Shown here: one piece after another, positions 12,809-25,259 of the stretch
How positions within the stretch are numbered: the stretch's first letter is position 1
Layout: the number at the start of each line of letters is the position of its first letter
Assembly: GCA_905221605.1 (NCBI GenBank)
Contig: CAJNDS010002443.1
Span: forward strand, 60,001-124,000
Direction of reading: 5' to 3'
DNA: 64,000 bases
Source of the DNA: Symbiodinium natans
Taxonomy: Eukaryota > Sar > Dinophyceae > Suessiales > Symbiodiniaceae
Notes under the pieces: generated by a model
What the model was told of the DNA's origin: nothing
Database searches by the model: none
Seen by the model: only the letters and a program-made list of their open reading frames with translations
Made by a program: the position numbers and the translations under genes

Positions 12809-15800
12809 TCATACAGCCATGGTGTGAAACACGCACGCCTGCTGCTTGGACCACTTTCGCCTGGTCTTCATTCGCTTCAAAAAAACATCCTGGACTGGAA
12901 CGATCTCCTGCAAAGGTTCCCTGGGCAACACCATGCTAGCCTGGTGTTTGTGGCGAGTAATGACGAGTAAATGGAAACCAAGAATCTTGAAGTAGTAGAT
13001 GCAGCCTCGCATTACCTGATGCTGACTAATTGCAATGTCCAAGCAAAAGAAAGGTGTGGTAGGACATGGTGGCGGCAGTGGCGGAGATAATAATTGAATC
13101 TCTGACCAAATTGGCTGCACAGGCACGGAGCCATGGACAGGGTCGAAGAAGTGCTTGTAATTGATCAACCATACCTCAGTCTTGCGTGTCTGTCACGCCA
13201 TGAAGTAGTAGTCTTGGGGAAAGGCTTTGGTAATGCTGCACGCATCGACAGTTCATGAAGCCGAGCTCAAAAGTGAGGCTGGCACCAGCGCGCAAATGGC
13301 AAAGATGACCTCAAGCAATGTTCAAGCACAAACACGTTCTGCCTCTTTTCCCCATCCCGCTTCATTGGCTTCATAGTTTATCATGGCTGCCTCGTTTCTT
13401 GGGAGCCAAGGCCCAGTCTCCTGATTCCTGCTGCCCCGATGAACTGGCATCTTCCAGTTGCACTGTTCCCCGGTGGCCAGACTCGGCCAACCCCTCCCCG
13501 CCCCATGGCCTCAAAAGACATCACAAGATACTCGCTGCCTAGCGCATCCAGCTGACAATCCAAAAACTTCTTCCACAAACACCCACATCGCATCACAACA
13601 CTACCTAAATAAATACTTTTCAGTCTAGCTCACCTACAGACCCTAAGGCCTACTGCCTCCCTCCCAACTTCCAAGCTAGCTCTCCGGCATGCTAGGTCGA
13701 GCAGACTGCTAGGGTTGTCTCTCCCCATGAAAGTGGTCACCACGGGAGGTTTGTTTGGGTTGGCCAGAGGGCTCAAATGGGTGCCCCAATGTTCTGATGA
13801 TACCCGCACGAATCATCAACACAGTGTGGCCACCCGCATCCGGGGCTCTTTTGGCTCAGGTTGAAACCTGGCAGAATACATTCTCTAAATCTTGCGACAT
13901 GTGATTTGCACGTTTTCAAAGAGCATGCTGCCATCGGAAGGGCCCATCTGTGTCGCTGGGCCTGAAATAAGACGTACAGGCAGCTTGGCGTGCGCATGTT
14001 TGTGAGAAGCCAGCCTGTGCTTCTTACTAGCTGCAGAAATTGCATCCTCTTGCTGTAGATCTGACAACCATCTGAGCACCCCAAACTCTGCCAAAGCGGG
14101 GTCGCCTTCGCCAACAAGTTGCCAAAGTCATCCAGCTTTTGCTGCAACGGTGTTTGCTCCTGTAACAGCAGGCAGATGGAAGAAAGTGCGTGAGTGAGCC
14201 AGGGAGGGAAAGAATACAACTGCACGACACCTGCCTGCACGCGGACATGCTAAGGGAAAAAGGATGATGCTACCCACGGCGAAACCACGGCAGGACTTCC
14301 ATGAAGTTTTCAGTCTCAGTAGGAGGCTCATCGTCGTACCTTGCTACACGACCAGGTCACAGCGCAGCCCAACCAACCTGATCTCCTCCTCACCTGCGGC
14401 CAGCTGCACGGCATCCTTCCGAGATGGAAAGAGGGAGACAAACCGTTCCACAATGCATCAAGTCCTGCTGGCTCAGGAGCCGTGTGGAAGCACTCAGCTA
14501 CGGGGAGTCCTGTATCGCCCCGATTTCGGTCGACATCCCGGTTGCAGTGACCACGCCAATGCATGCGCCATTGGAGATCGTTGTGGAAGCAAAGAGCATG
14601 TTTACCTGCCAGGGGCAAAGAACACGAATGCACGTCCTGAATTCTTCCGGTGTCCTATGTTGATGCCTTGCCCTGGATGATGGTCTCCGAGGGCAGGCAG
14701 GCGGCCGGATCTTTCGACACGCTCTGGGACTCACCAGTAAGCTGCGACCTTGGCTTCTTGTGCTGCGCACCTATACGGTTCTATCGCATTCCGCTGAGGC
14801 AAGGAGCTGCTCGACACGAATGGTTGTGCTGTTCATCTTTATCACGCGCAGGTCTGCTGGCACCTTGTCGCCCACCTTGACCTCAAGAACACTTTGGCAC
14901 GTTCCGTTCTGATGGTTTGGCACCCTGATCAGATTCCAGCCTGCACGACATCCCCGGGCACAAGACCGGATGCATTCACAGTGGTCCTCATGAGGCTACC
15001 GAGAAAAGCGGACAAGAAACATGCGCAACACTACAACACCAGGCCATGCATACATACATACATACATACATATATGTCTGTATACACATATCAGATCATA
15101 TCAGATCATATCAGATCAGATCATATCATATTGTATTATGTTATATTTATATATATATGTATATATATATATATATATGTGTTTTTCAAGGTTTCGCCTG
15201 TTGAATTCTCAGTATGAGATCCATGCATAGAATTTATGCGCACCAGTGTCCAGCATCCATCGCGCAAAACAGCGGCTGTATCAGGCTGAAGCCTGGCAGG
15301 TGCCCCCCTTTTTTTCCCCCTGACCCCCTTCTTCCCCCCTTAAGGGCTCTCTAAGTGTGGACCAGCAAGCCTCTTCAGAGCATCCAGCGCCTTCTCTGCA
15401 TTGGTCTCTTGCCAAACACCCACCTGAAACTGCAACCACGAGTCTTTTGACTAACTACTACTTAAGACCTCAAAAGCTGAATGGGGCTCTGTACGCATAC
15501 TCTCTTCTCCCTGCGATATTTCAAAGCTGCGTCTCATCTACCGACAGCTTTCAAAAAAGATTGACGAGCCACAAATGCGTTCGCGATGAGGATTAGGAGG
15601 ATGACTAGCCTTGGACCATGGCACCCTCACTCCAAGAAGCACCGATGCCCGACACTGCTCATGTCGGCCGAGCAGCGGCTCCACAAATGCCGTGATCCCT
15701 TCCTTCTCATCCCCGAGCAGAACGTTGCAAGGACGCTGCAAGGAACGTGCGCAATTCAGTAAACTTCCTCTACATGGACTACGTCGTGAGTATTCGTGAG

Positions 15801-17382
15801 TGGGCTTCACTTCAAGGCCTCGCTGCTTTTCTCATCCATCCAGGCCAGGAAGAAAGAGACCATGGCGGAGACCAACAGGATTCGCACCAGCCTCAGCTGG
15901 ATTCGGGATTCTAATGTCACAAGCCCTTCGGCGAACTTTCTCGTCCGCTTCTAGGGGCTTTGGTCTGTCACGGTCTCGTCCGCTTCGAAGGGCTTTGGTC
16001 TGTCACGGTCTCGTCCGCTTCTAGGGGTTTTGGGCTTTGGGCTGTCACTGTCTCGTCCGCTTCTAGGGGTTTTGGGCTGTCACGGTCTCGTCCGATTCTA
16101 GGGGTTTTGGGCTGTCACGGTGTTGTACTCCCTCTGATCGTGCACGGCATGGTTGCTTGACATTACCAGCTTGAGCGTTTTTCATGTCCGAACTTCCCTC
16201 ACCTGACAGCTGTCCTGACATAAGCAGCTAGGAAAGCTGAGGACAGTGACAAGCTGTCCTGCAAATGGCAAGTGCAGTCTCAGTGCTCAAGCCGGGGTGG
16301 ATGTCCACTGTTGTCTTTCCTGTTTCGGCCTGTCTGTCGTTAAGCCGCTCATTGATCCAACGCGGTCTTGGAAGTCTGAATCAGGCTGAGGGGTACAAGC
16401 AACAAGCTCAAAACTACCTTTAGTGAAGAGCTTGTTCTGAGACTGAGTCACATGTGCTTTATGGTTGCCGTATGTTGCCGTTCGCTTCAGCAGATTGCCA
16501 GTTGTGTCGACGTGTGTTGCGTTGCAAAGGCTGACTGCTGCCGTGTACTGACATGTGCGCTTGCACAATTCCCGTGTTGGACGCCAAAACCAGACAAGGC
16601 AGAAACACACGACTTGGCAATGCCCACTCGCCCCAAGTGGAAAGTCCAATGAGTCGAGACGAGAGACGAGACGGAGTTCAGGAAGAAGGGGAGGCGGCCA
16701 GCAAAAAATCAGAACAGTGCGAAAAGTAGTCATGGATTGCATCAGCTCGAAATGACGCAACGTACCGTAAGCCCAGAGCGGTGGAGCGGTCTATGGCCAG
16801 ATGTAAGAGTTCACACGTGTCAACGCAAAGACCAGTGCTGGCAGACCAGGCAAATAAACAAACGACATACCTGGGATGCATTTTGACGCATCTTTGACGA
16901 TACAGCTGAGAAAAGACATTGAGCTGTGGCGGCAATACACGAAGTTCGAGCCTGATTGCGTGTGGCACTGCTACTTTAGTAGTCGGCCATAAGCTCCAAA
17001 ACGAGATTGTTCCAACAACAAATTCCCCGTGTATCCCCGTGCATCTGCCGAGAAACAGGTCTTCGAACTGGGCGAGGATCAGCTTCCAAAGGGACTTCTT
17101 CTCCTCAAAAGGCGCAGGATGTGGCCCTCGATCCATGCCTCCGCACCTAGATCTGCCCGGTGCTCTCAGTGCACCTCCTCCGTCAGTTCGTTTGGGCCGT
17201 GACGCAGCCTCTGTTGGAGAACCTCAGGGGCCACAGGACTGCGAGCGGATGCGAGTGGGCACTGAGGTACCGTACCTCAAGCGAGTCTCAGCAGATGCCC
17301 TGACTCCCTGCTTTTTTTAGCCTCTTGCCTGACTGTGTGTGAGCCCCGTCTCCAGGCTGACGTTGAAGCAAGCCAAGACATC
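12809..17382 (-). CDS. SERCA-like P-type IIA Ca2+-ATPase, truncated after M3/loop
   Basis: SERCA pumps move Ca2+ from cytosol into ER. Exons: 17382-17329 (DVLACFNVSLETGL), 17222-17178 (GPNELTE), 17103-17057 (KKSLWKLILAQFEDL), 15891-15837 (LVRILLVSAMVSFFLAW, M1), 15702-15677 (GITAFVEP), 15609-15573 (LVILLILIANAF, M2), 15423-15371 (VGVWQETNAEKALDALK), 15292-15242, 14986-14941 (LVPGDVVQ), 14881-14808 (VKVGDKVPADLRV), 14748-14667 (SQLTGESQSVSKD), 14605-14510 (NMLFASTTISNG), 14415-14386, 14159-14106 (QTPLQQKLDDFG), 13309-13286 and 13174-13127 (M3, then INYKHFFDPVHG), 13015-12983 (RGCIYYFKI). Phases fit throughout. The catalytic TGES loop is present. The PEGL, DKTGT, nucleotide-binding, TGDN and GDGxNDxP segments are absent: the next gene starts at 12574. 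Reading on from YYFKI gives a stop at 12809. The initiator exon (above 17.4 kb) is unresolved. It is a truncated paralogue, a pseudogene, or an assembly break. Confidence 0.92.
15040..15180. repeat. ATAC, ATCAGATCAT and TA repeats in a SERCA intron
   Basis: A CATA run at about 15047-15070, four or more copies of a TATCAGATCA unit at about 15089-15130, and a (TA)n run at about 15148-15178. All lie in the 255-nt intron between exons 15292-15242 and 14986-14941. Confidence 0.9.
15936..16125. repeat. Tandem repeat, about 35-45 bp unit, in a SERCA intron
   Basis: About five copies of a unit built on CTCGTCCGCTTCTAGGGG, then a TTTGG(G/T)CTGTCACGGT segment. Copies differ by small insertions (one carries a doubled TTTGGGCTTTGGGC). 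It lies in the 1.17-kb intron between exons 17103-17057 and 15891-15837 of the ATPase fragment. The only frames through it are low-complexity. Confidence 0.9.
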
Positions 17383-17818
17383 CTCAAACAAGGGATCACA
17401 ATTCCTCAAGTAGGCACATCCGATCTCTGTCCCCACCTCAGGTGACAGAGCATGTGGCCGCCTGAGGTCCTCTTCCAAGACCAGGACCTGTGCCGAGACT
17501 ACAAGCCGCGATATGCTAAGCATGATGTGCGAGGCGCTGCTGCGTACAGTCACCGTCCAAGCGGGCCTTGCTCATAATATGCTGGGCGCATCCAGGCAAC
17601 GTGCTCAATGCTTTGCAAGGAAAGGAAAGGAAAGGATGGCAGCTAGCAATCGAAGCGCAAAGTTCAGTAACGTGCCAAGGGTAGTTGTAGTCGTGGTGTT
17701 GGAGTGGGCTGCGAATGAAGGGTCAAGGGACTACAAGGCGACTGAGTCCATGGAATGTGCAGGCATAGGTGTTTTTGGAGAGCTTGGGGCCGCACATGTC
17801 AGTACATAGTCGGACAGT

Positions 17819-17864
17819 CGGCACATGTCAGCACATGTCAGCACATGTCAGCACATGACAGCAC
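17819..17864. repeat. 10-bp tandem repeat (GCACATGTCA)
   Basis: Four copies of gcacatgtca, the last changed to gcacatgaca. No coding meaning is apparent. Confidence 0.85.
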
Positions 17865-18396
17865 ACTGCTCAAAGAAGTCCTGCGACATCATGCCAGGTG
17901 CACAGGGGTCGGTGCTTGTGAAGAGCCGTGGCTATGCAACGTTAGGCAACAAGCCAGCGGCGCCCCAAAGAGCATGAAGACCTTGTTTTTTGGATGTGCA
18001 TCGGGAGCTCGGATGGAGACCACGTCCTGGATGCGACAAACAACGCTCCACATGCAGCGAAAAGCATCCGCAGATTGCAGCCGTAGGCGCCCGGACCAGG
18101 TCCACCGACCGTCTATCAGCCAAGCTTGTCCTGCTCACAGTCCTCGCATATTACCCCATTCTTTATAGCCATTGCCCAACCCATCCCATCGTGTGCAGAG
18201 CGGCTCTCGTGGAAACCTGCAATGTGCGCGATGTGCGCTATGTGCTAGGTCGGAGGGCGGGCCCGAAGTGTGCTACAACATCTTCTCTGCTACCTGCGAT
18301 GCTGCAGCATCTTCGTGCTCTGGCACACAAACAGCGGCTTGTCCTAAAGCTGATTCGAAAGTATCATGACAAAACTATTCAAAAGCTTTGGCTCTC

Positions 18397-18648
18397 TCAC
18401 TCAAGACGACTCAAACCTTTCCTTATCGACAAATCGGAGCACCGGTCGGCCAGCGACTGCAGCTCGCTACGAAGGTCCTGTCTTGCGCTAGCTTGTGAAA
18501 TTGCACACTGCCACGCTGCAAAAGACAGTTGTCTGAGGATTTGCTTCAGGAGGATGCGGCAGGCGCTCATCATGTGACGGAACGGACTTGGGCGGCAATA
18601 CGGGCACTGGACCTCGCTGGTGTGGTAGAAGGAAGGCAGGCCTGACAA
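18397..18648 (-). CDS. Candidate helical exon, unassigned
   Basis: A minus-strand open frame contains a continuous helical, coding-looking stretch, including ILLKQILRQLSFAAWQ and then SARQDLRSELQSLADRC. The W-containing amphipathic run resembles centrin-binding or SFI1-like helices, but that is only a resemblance. Exon limits are not defined. It may belong to a gene upstream of the ATPase fragment. Confidence 0.4.
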   Translation of the reverse strand: MSGLPSFYHTSEVQCPYCRPSPFRHMMSACRILLKQILRQLSFAAWQCAISQASARQDLRSELQSLADRCSDLSIRKGLSRLE

Positions 18649-18699
18649 GCATCTCCATGCTCTTCATTCATGAATGTTCATGATGAATTTGAATGACGC

Positions 18700-20100
18700 T
18701 TGATGACAACACAAGAATGATCATGAATGGCATCCTGCCTGGGTTCGCAGGACGCAGCCTCTGGAAGCGCGAAGATGCGCGAAGTTGAGCCCCATTATCA
18801 GTGCGTTCGGATGGTGTGGAGTCCAAAAGACTTTCGTGTCCTACTGTACACTTAAACGGAAACGTGAGCAGGCATGACCAGACGGACCCTTGCGTGAAGG
18901 GGGGCGGGGGGGCGGGCGCCCTTCCATGGCCTTCATCCTTTCTGCTAAAGCTGCTGGCCTGGTCTTCACCTTGGCCCCATGGACGAGAGCCAGCGTAGCG
19001 AGGCCCAACGCCTGGGAACACGTACAATGAGCAAGCCACCATCTTGGCATTGACAGCAGACACACACTCTTGCCAGTGCATGGTCTTTGACATGTGGCCA
19101 TGTGGAGCTAGCTGAGAAGTCTCAGCCGACGACCAAGCACTTCATTGATGCGGGCTTCTGCCTCTGCGTTGATGTGGCAAATTGGCGAGAGCGGGCTCAT
19201 CGCCGCCAATTACACTTCTACTTACGTAGTATTTATAACTGTTCCACATCCCTCACGCCTGACCAGCCTGGGCGCAGCAAAGCGTGGCCCCCGCAGCCGG
19301 CAGCTTGAACCGAGACAAGTCGACAGTCCAAGGTAATGAAGGTAGCACAGCATCCCAATGCAACAGTGCTATTTTGAAACCGCTGTGTTCGAACGTGAGA
19401 CTTCATCTCCAAAACGGGCATGAGAGGACGTTGTTGCATGGGAACGGGGAGGAGGGGCGTGCGCACCACAGGGGTTCAGGGGACCAGGGGGATCGGAGCG
19501 TTCAAGGCCTGTCGAAACTCCTGTAAGCTCTCGTGCTTGCAGGCCTTTTGGGTGTTATAAGTCTTAAGTGACTATGACTATGAGTGACTATGACGATATG
19601 TAATGGCATTCGCTGCAACTAGCGGCAGGGGCTGAGGGCTCGTTGCACGTGGGTCTCTATGTTTCTGCGTGCGTGGGTGGGGTGGGTCTCTATGTTTCTG
19701 CGTGCGTGCGTGCGTGGGTGGGTGTGGGTGTGTGGGTGTCTCTGTGTGTGTGTGTGTGTCCGCGCGTTGCCAAGCCAGTGTATGTGTGTGCATGCGCACA
19801 CCACGGCGGGGTTGAAAGCAGCCCGATTCGTGCGCTACTGGAAGCTCAGCTCTCAATGAGCCTGATGCCCAACAAGCAACCTCTTTCTCCGAAATCATGC
19901 AACATCAGTGGAATACCAGCGTCCAAGCAAGTATAGGCAAAAGAGAATGTGGTGCTCGTGGCCGGCTCATGCGCGAGCCACGTGCTCTAAAATGTTGACC
20001 CCCTGGCTCGCGGCTCTAGGCGGTCCAGCGTGTCCCGAAGCATCTTTCAAAAACTCTACTGCTACATCCCACTTCGATGGATATGCCCTAAATTTTACTC
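18700..20100. other. No supported gene; GT-rich repeats at 19.66-19.78 kb
   Basis: The stretch 19655-19785 is made of GTGCGTGGGTG and TGTGTG tracts with a repeated GGGTCTCTATGTTTCTGCGT phrase at about 19650 and 19683. The remaining sequence has only short frames with no recognisable motif. Confidence 0.5.
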
Positions 20101-20128
20101 GCACGCCACAAAGATGCTTCACAAAGCT

Positions 20129-21004
20129 TCACAGTTGGGAATATCTTGCATATCTGCAGTGTGTCAATTCGAAAAAATACCACGTGGTGCGCTCAAGAAC
20201 CTGAAATGGCCATCTGGGAAGCGCTTCTTGGCAGATCTCTTCAAAGCAACGTTTATGACGGGATGTTGGTTCGACCTGTTCATGAGAAGTTCTGCATGGT
20301 TCTTTTGATCCTGTGGAATAGGAGTCTGCACACGATCCCAACGTGACGTTTCGTGCACAGCAAAAGGCCCGCCCACGTTCTTGGCACATATTTCTAATGT
20401 GCTGCGCTTCCTGATCCAGTTCTTCTTCAATCAACTTTCGACGATGGAAACGCTAGCCATGACTGAGCTGTCATCATCAGACGTGAGCAGTTCGTTCTCG
20501 GGCAATGTATCGCCTGCAGACTTCCGACTCTTCATGTCAATGGCATAATTGCTGCAATTATAGTGCTCAAACGTCCGTGCCAATACCGGGGAGCCACATG
20601 ACGGCCACGAGATTGCCATGCTACAAGCAGCGATTCAACCCAGACCTTTCCGCCCCTAGCTCCGCAGCTTTCGGCTTTCGGGTTCGTGTGCACATGTTTG
20701 GTGCCGCCGAGCTTGCCTGGCTTGTCGGCTGTTCGACTGCAGCGTCCACAGCCCTACGTAGGTGCACATCCTGGGATTCGGGAAGCAGCAAGGAACATGA
20801 AGTGGAGATCCCCTCTGCCGGCTGCGCAATGCTTCCCTCCTCTAAGTTCTGGGCAGCTGGGGTGGATGCTGTGTCCTGTGCGCGTGAAAGCCAGTCTGTG
20901 GAAGACATCCGATGGCACAGAGAGGAAGTGCAAGGGCTTGTGCCAGATTTGCGGATGCCTTGCTGGACACCGTGGCATCCAACAGGTCCTGCCCCAAACA
21001 ACAT
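20129..21004 (-). CDS. Unassigned coding patches
   Basis: Three adjacent minus-strand frames have protein-like composition. The first, near 20350-20430, reads IEEELDQEAQHIRNMCQERG. The second, near 20434-20540, includes ENELLTSDDDSSVMASVSIV. The third, 20621-20900, includes QNLEEGSIAQPAEGIS and DVHLRRAVDAAVEQPTSQ. They are not all in one frame, so introns or frame breaks must separate them. No family was recognised. Confidence 0.35.
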
Positions 21005-24000
21005 GCCATCAGAAGGACATGTCTTTGTGTCATAAACTAATTACAGCTGTTAACAAGTGAGATCCATGTCGCGACTCTTCTCAACAGGAATGCTTGAAGA
21101 TGATCTCTGCCCAAAAGCGGCGGGGTCTGTCAAGCAAGGTTCTTCAGCCAGTCTTCCTAGAGCAAGAGTGGAGTCCTCGCACGCACTTTCGTCTCGCATC
21201 TCCTTTTCCGACATCGTCGACCTCAGCTGTGTTCAATTGGCCTGCTGCAGGGCCCTGTACAGCCATGAGGTGCTCGTTGGATTGTTGCCCCACTCAGCTG
21301 AGCTGTATGCATTGAGGTTGACTCTCCCACATGTGTTGAAGGTGTGGATGGAGCACGCTTGTGGTTCGCCACGATGGCCTGGCGCAACAGGTTGGTTAGT
21401 GTGCCGCCACGGCAAACGTGGAGCTTCGGCCCACTCTCATTTGCATCCCCTACGCACACACTAAGGCATACTCCACGGAAGCTGTGCAGCATGGAAGTCA
21501 CACATAGCGTCCTGATGCGGCGGCTGGAGAAGCACATTGAAGACTGCCTGGCGAAAGGAAGCTCATGAGGAAGGCGGCCCAAATTCGGTAGAATGTTGGC
21601 ATGTGGGCCAAAGGGTCCATTCAAAACAAATAACGCCGCGAGGGCAAACGGGCAATTTCGCGACTCATGCTGGCCTGTGCAGGCCTATGCCCTGAGCCCG
21701 GAAACTTCTAAGCAGAGCCTACACAGCAAAGCGACTGTGGCTTGTGTAGACTGCCTGCGCGAACCTACGCCCTGGAGATAAGCTGATTTCAATTGTTTCT
21801 GTTCATTATATGAACGCACACAGCATGCAATGTGCGGTATATAACCAGTCATGTTCCGCCTGCTGGAGTGGGGGCCCTCAATAAAGTCAGATGGGCTGGG
21901 CTTTTCAGGACACGCTGCAGGCCAGGTCCCTGCTTATGGTCAAATCGTCCGGCTGTCGTAAGAAAATTCCGCGCAGAGCGCATTTAACATCAATTGCCGG
22001 GCCTCACGGTCCCTCTTAAACTCAAATACACCCCTCCCGTTTAAGATCTTATAAACCCCGTGAGCCGTGTAAAGAGGAACGAAACCAGCTCCGACTGTTC
22101 TGGGGGGGAGGGGGGGGCTCGCACGCTGGGGCAGGTACAACATTATACTGTGCATGTTGCAGGTATTGGTACGTCAGCGTGCGACACATTCGAAAGCTCC
22201 CTGATACTGCGGATGCCTGGTTCCGCGCTGGAGGTCTGGGTGGTAGCAGCGGTGCAGTTCGGGGATCGTATGGGTCACCTGAGAGAGGCCCCGTCACACG
22301 CAAAGCGATGCGCAAGCAGCAGGTGCTTCTGTTGCACCTTCAGGGTATCAGGCAGCACCTACAACTTCAGCAGAAGGCCTTTCAGTTCAGCTTGCAAGCC
22401 CCTTTTGCTGTTCAATGCCAAGCCGAGGTGCTGTCGGGATCGTATTCCACCCACACTCCATTCACCTCCACCATGCCTAGTGCCTCACAAGTGCCAGGGG
22501 TGCCGGCGCACAAAATCGCAGGACCATCCATCAATTCTGCCATTTGCTGCACATCCATACCTTGATGTTCTTGACATAGCTAGGACCCTACTTTTCAAGG
22601 GAAACGTAATGATATGCCTGATACGAATTGCCTTCCGACCACCGCCGCCATTTCTTGGAGAAGACCGAGTCCACTTTCGTCGCTTGGCTCCCTTTGAGGA
22701 CGGCAGAGCTTCTGGACAGAGCAAAGCGCAGAGCAAAGCGTACTCACCAGGACTTTCGACCGTCTAGGACAATGTCTACAAGACAACACCCGGAACGACC
22801 AAGAGGAGCAACGAATCAACAAAGCTCCGTGGCTCCGTGGCTTCATGGTTTCGCGCACAGGCGCGCTATCGGAAGCAACAGCTTGGGAAGCGGCGGGCAG
22901 CAGGGATCGCCAATCTGAGCCTTTCCACGGCTAGCACCGTAGGCTGACAGCTAGGCTGACAGCTGACAGCAGCTCGCTTGTATCCAGAGATCAGATGAGA
23001 CCACTTGAAACTCAGCACATTGCCCACGCTCACAGCCACATAACAACTCAGGAGCGCACACATTCTATAGGCTCCATCCAGGCACAAGGCCTGCGTTGGG
23101 ACTGCAAGGGAGGCAAACGGTGGGGGGTCGCGGAGGGCGCGGTGTAGCGCGAGCAAACAAGCAGGCCAACCCAGGCCACACCGGCTGGAGGTTGACCATG
23201 TTGGGGCTTAAAGATATGAGGCATGAAATAAATCGAAAAACATGAACCTCTGGCTTCGACCCCACGCCTCGCAGCGCAGGCTCCACCAGTTGCGCATGCT
23301 CATGGCGCAAGTTGATACGAGCTTGCCAAAACTGGGTCTTCGAGGACCCCCTTATCCCTGAAGCGTGACGTCCACCGCAGCCCTTGCCACGAGAGCTGAG
23401 AGTCTAATCATGTGTTGCAAGCATTGCCATGAGAGCTTTGGAAAACAAAGCAACCTCCAGCAGCTTGGACGGCACCCGATGACAAAACGTGGTTTTGCCC
23501 TTCAGTCTCAGGATCTCTCACAAACGCGCATCGCCAAGTCTTCACGTCAAGCAGGACGGCGTGCGTATTGTCGCGGTTCTTTCTTGCGGTCTCAGATGTC
23601 ACGGTGCATTCTGCAAAAGTGAAACGAACTAGCAGCCGAGAATCCGAAACAGAGCTGCCTAACGCTGAACGGCTACGGCACATGGCCATGGAATGCTAGC
23701 ACAGTAGCACAAATGTCCGAAGGAATTCCTGAAATCAGTGTGTGGGGGACTTCCCTAGCCTTCAGCTCCGGCTTCTGCTGGCCGCTTGCACAAATTCGGG
23801 GCGGCTTCGCCATCTGCAGTCCAAGTGACCGCCTTAAGTGTCCCTACTGCGGCAAGCCAAACGTCCTTAAGCGGCCCCACCCATTACTGACAGCACTGTG
23901 TGGTCTGAGTCTGAGTGCTTTGGACAATCTCGAAGGCAACAACGCAGTAGCTGAAAGCAAGCTGAGCAGCGTCTCTTTCCGGAAGCTCTCCGAGCAATTG

Positions 24001-24800
24001 TTCTGAAAAAACTCAGACTTGAAGGCCAGTCGCCGAAGTGAGCCACATTGCCCCAGAGTACTGCACATAGCCGCTGTCCCCAGCTATCGGAAGAGAAGCG
24101 CTCGAAAAAACTTTTTCGGCATGCTCGCACTAATGCAAGTGCTGAGCTCTCGTGCAAGGCTCCTAGATGACAGGCAACCTCTTAGCTAGTGTGTGCATGC
24201 TTACCCCACTCGGGAACCATCTGAGTGTGCTGATCTTGCTTGTGCTGGCAACATAAGGTTACAACAATGTGGTCGAGCCCATTGACCCAGTAAGTGCTGC
24301 AGTTACACTGTAGCTCCTGAGCTTTGGCACCAGAGCTGAGCAGCTGCGCCTAAATCAACTGCTGCTAGAGGACCTCCGGCACACAAGCCATACAGGGGCC
24401 ACACACACGTGAACGAACTTGAAGAAGTGGCAAACACAAGCAAGCTGCTTAAACAGGCTTCAAACCACGGGAGCCATCTTCCAACCTGCCATATCCCGGC
24501 CTTCAGCTCGTTTCACGATCGCCTTCCCATTCCTCAACGGCTGTGTTGAGTGTAATGTTGCTGGTTCCATTCGTATAGTCCACGTCGGCGCATGGTTGCT
24601 TCCGCACAAAACTCAAGTGGCCAAACCCCGAAACTTCTCCAAGTTTCGGGAGAAGGCCTTCAGAGCAGCCTCAGCGGTGAACCCATTCGGATCCCGTTGC
24701 AAGCTTGAGCTGAGACCGCTGCACATGCCTGGAAAACGGTTGTCACGACTTCCACTACTTCTGTGCGAACATCGGTGCCAACATATATTCATCCGGGCTG
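21005..24800. other. No assigned gene
   Basis: Several open frames of 60-235 codons occur on both strands, the longest a plus frame at 22060-22767 that is Pro/Cys/Arg-rich and looks fortuitous. A plus frame at 23713-24006 contains a CPYC-like pair (LKCPYCGKPN) but no partner cysteines in zinc-finger spacing. I see no RNA gene or long repeat here. Confidence 0.4.
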
Positions 24801-24816
24801 CGCTAAACTGGCCCAA

Positions 24817-25251
24817 TCAAGCTTCGTGATCTCCGGGAGAGATGCCTTCTGCGCAGTGATGCACCTGCAAGGGCAAACCCGGGCGGCAAACCCGGGCTAC
24901 GACATCCACCACCGACGCAAGCGCTGTGTCGGCCTGTGGGTCCTCCACCACTATACCATGCAGCTCCGTTGGTTGTGCGCGGCCGGATTGGGGCGAGGCC
25001 CGCCGCGCCTTGCAATACCGCGAAAAAACTCTGTCAAGCTCAAATGCAAGCTGAGCCCTGTCAGCATGCAAAGCTGGACACGCAGTTGATGTCAATTGGC
25101 TCAACACAATAACTAACTTCTCTGCAAGGGACTCTCTCACGGAACCCAGTCCCGAACAGTCGAGGACCATGCGGCCGCAAGGTCTGACGCTAGCTCCTAG
25201 CTCTGCACGGCAGGCAAACGTGGCTCCTACAGCAGGCATAGATGCCAACAC
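24817..25251 (-). CDS. Candidate coding ORF, 144 codons, unassigned
   Basis: This continuous minus-strand frame has balanced, helical composition, for example RESLAEKLVIVLSQL, AQLAFELDRVFSRYCKARRA and ADTALASVVDVVARV. It is long for this window, where exons are normally under 130 nt, so only part may be coding. No conserved motif or signal peptide was recognised and its true start is unknown. Confidence 0.4.
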   Translation of the reverse strand: MLASMPAVGATFACRAELGASVRPCGRMVLDCSGLGSVRESLAEKLVIVLSQLTSTACPALHADRAQLAFELDRVFSRYCKARRASPQSGRAQPTELHGIVVEDPQADTALASVVDVVARVCRPGLPLQVHHCAEGISPGDHEA

Positions 25252-25259
25252 GACTAACT

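Noticed and set aside
13849-13860. TTTTGGCTCAGG, similar to the end of the dinoflagellate spliced leader
   Set aside because: Only a partial match, on the plus strand while genes run minus, and inside a SERCA intron; probably chance.
19578-19936. Cys/Val- and His/Thr-rich ORFs on both strands
   Set aside because: They are translations of a GTGTGCGTGGG microsatellite region.
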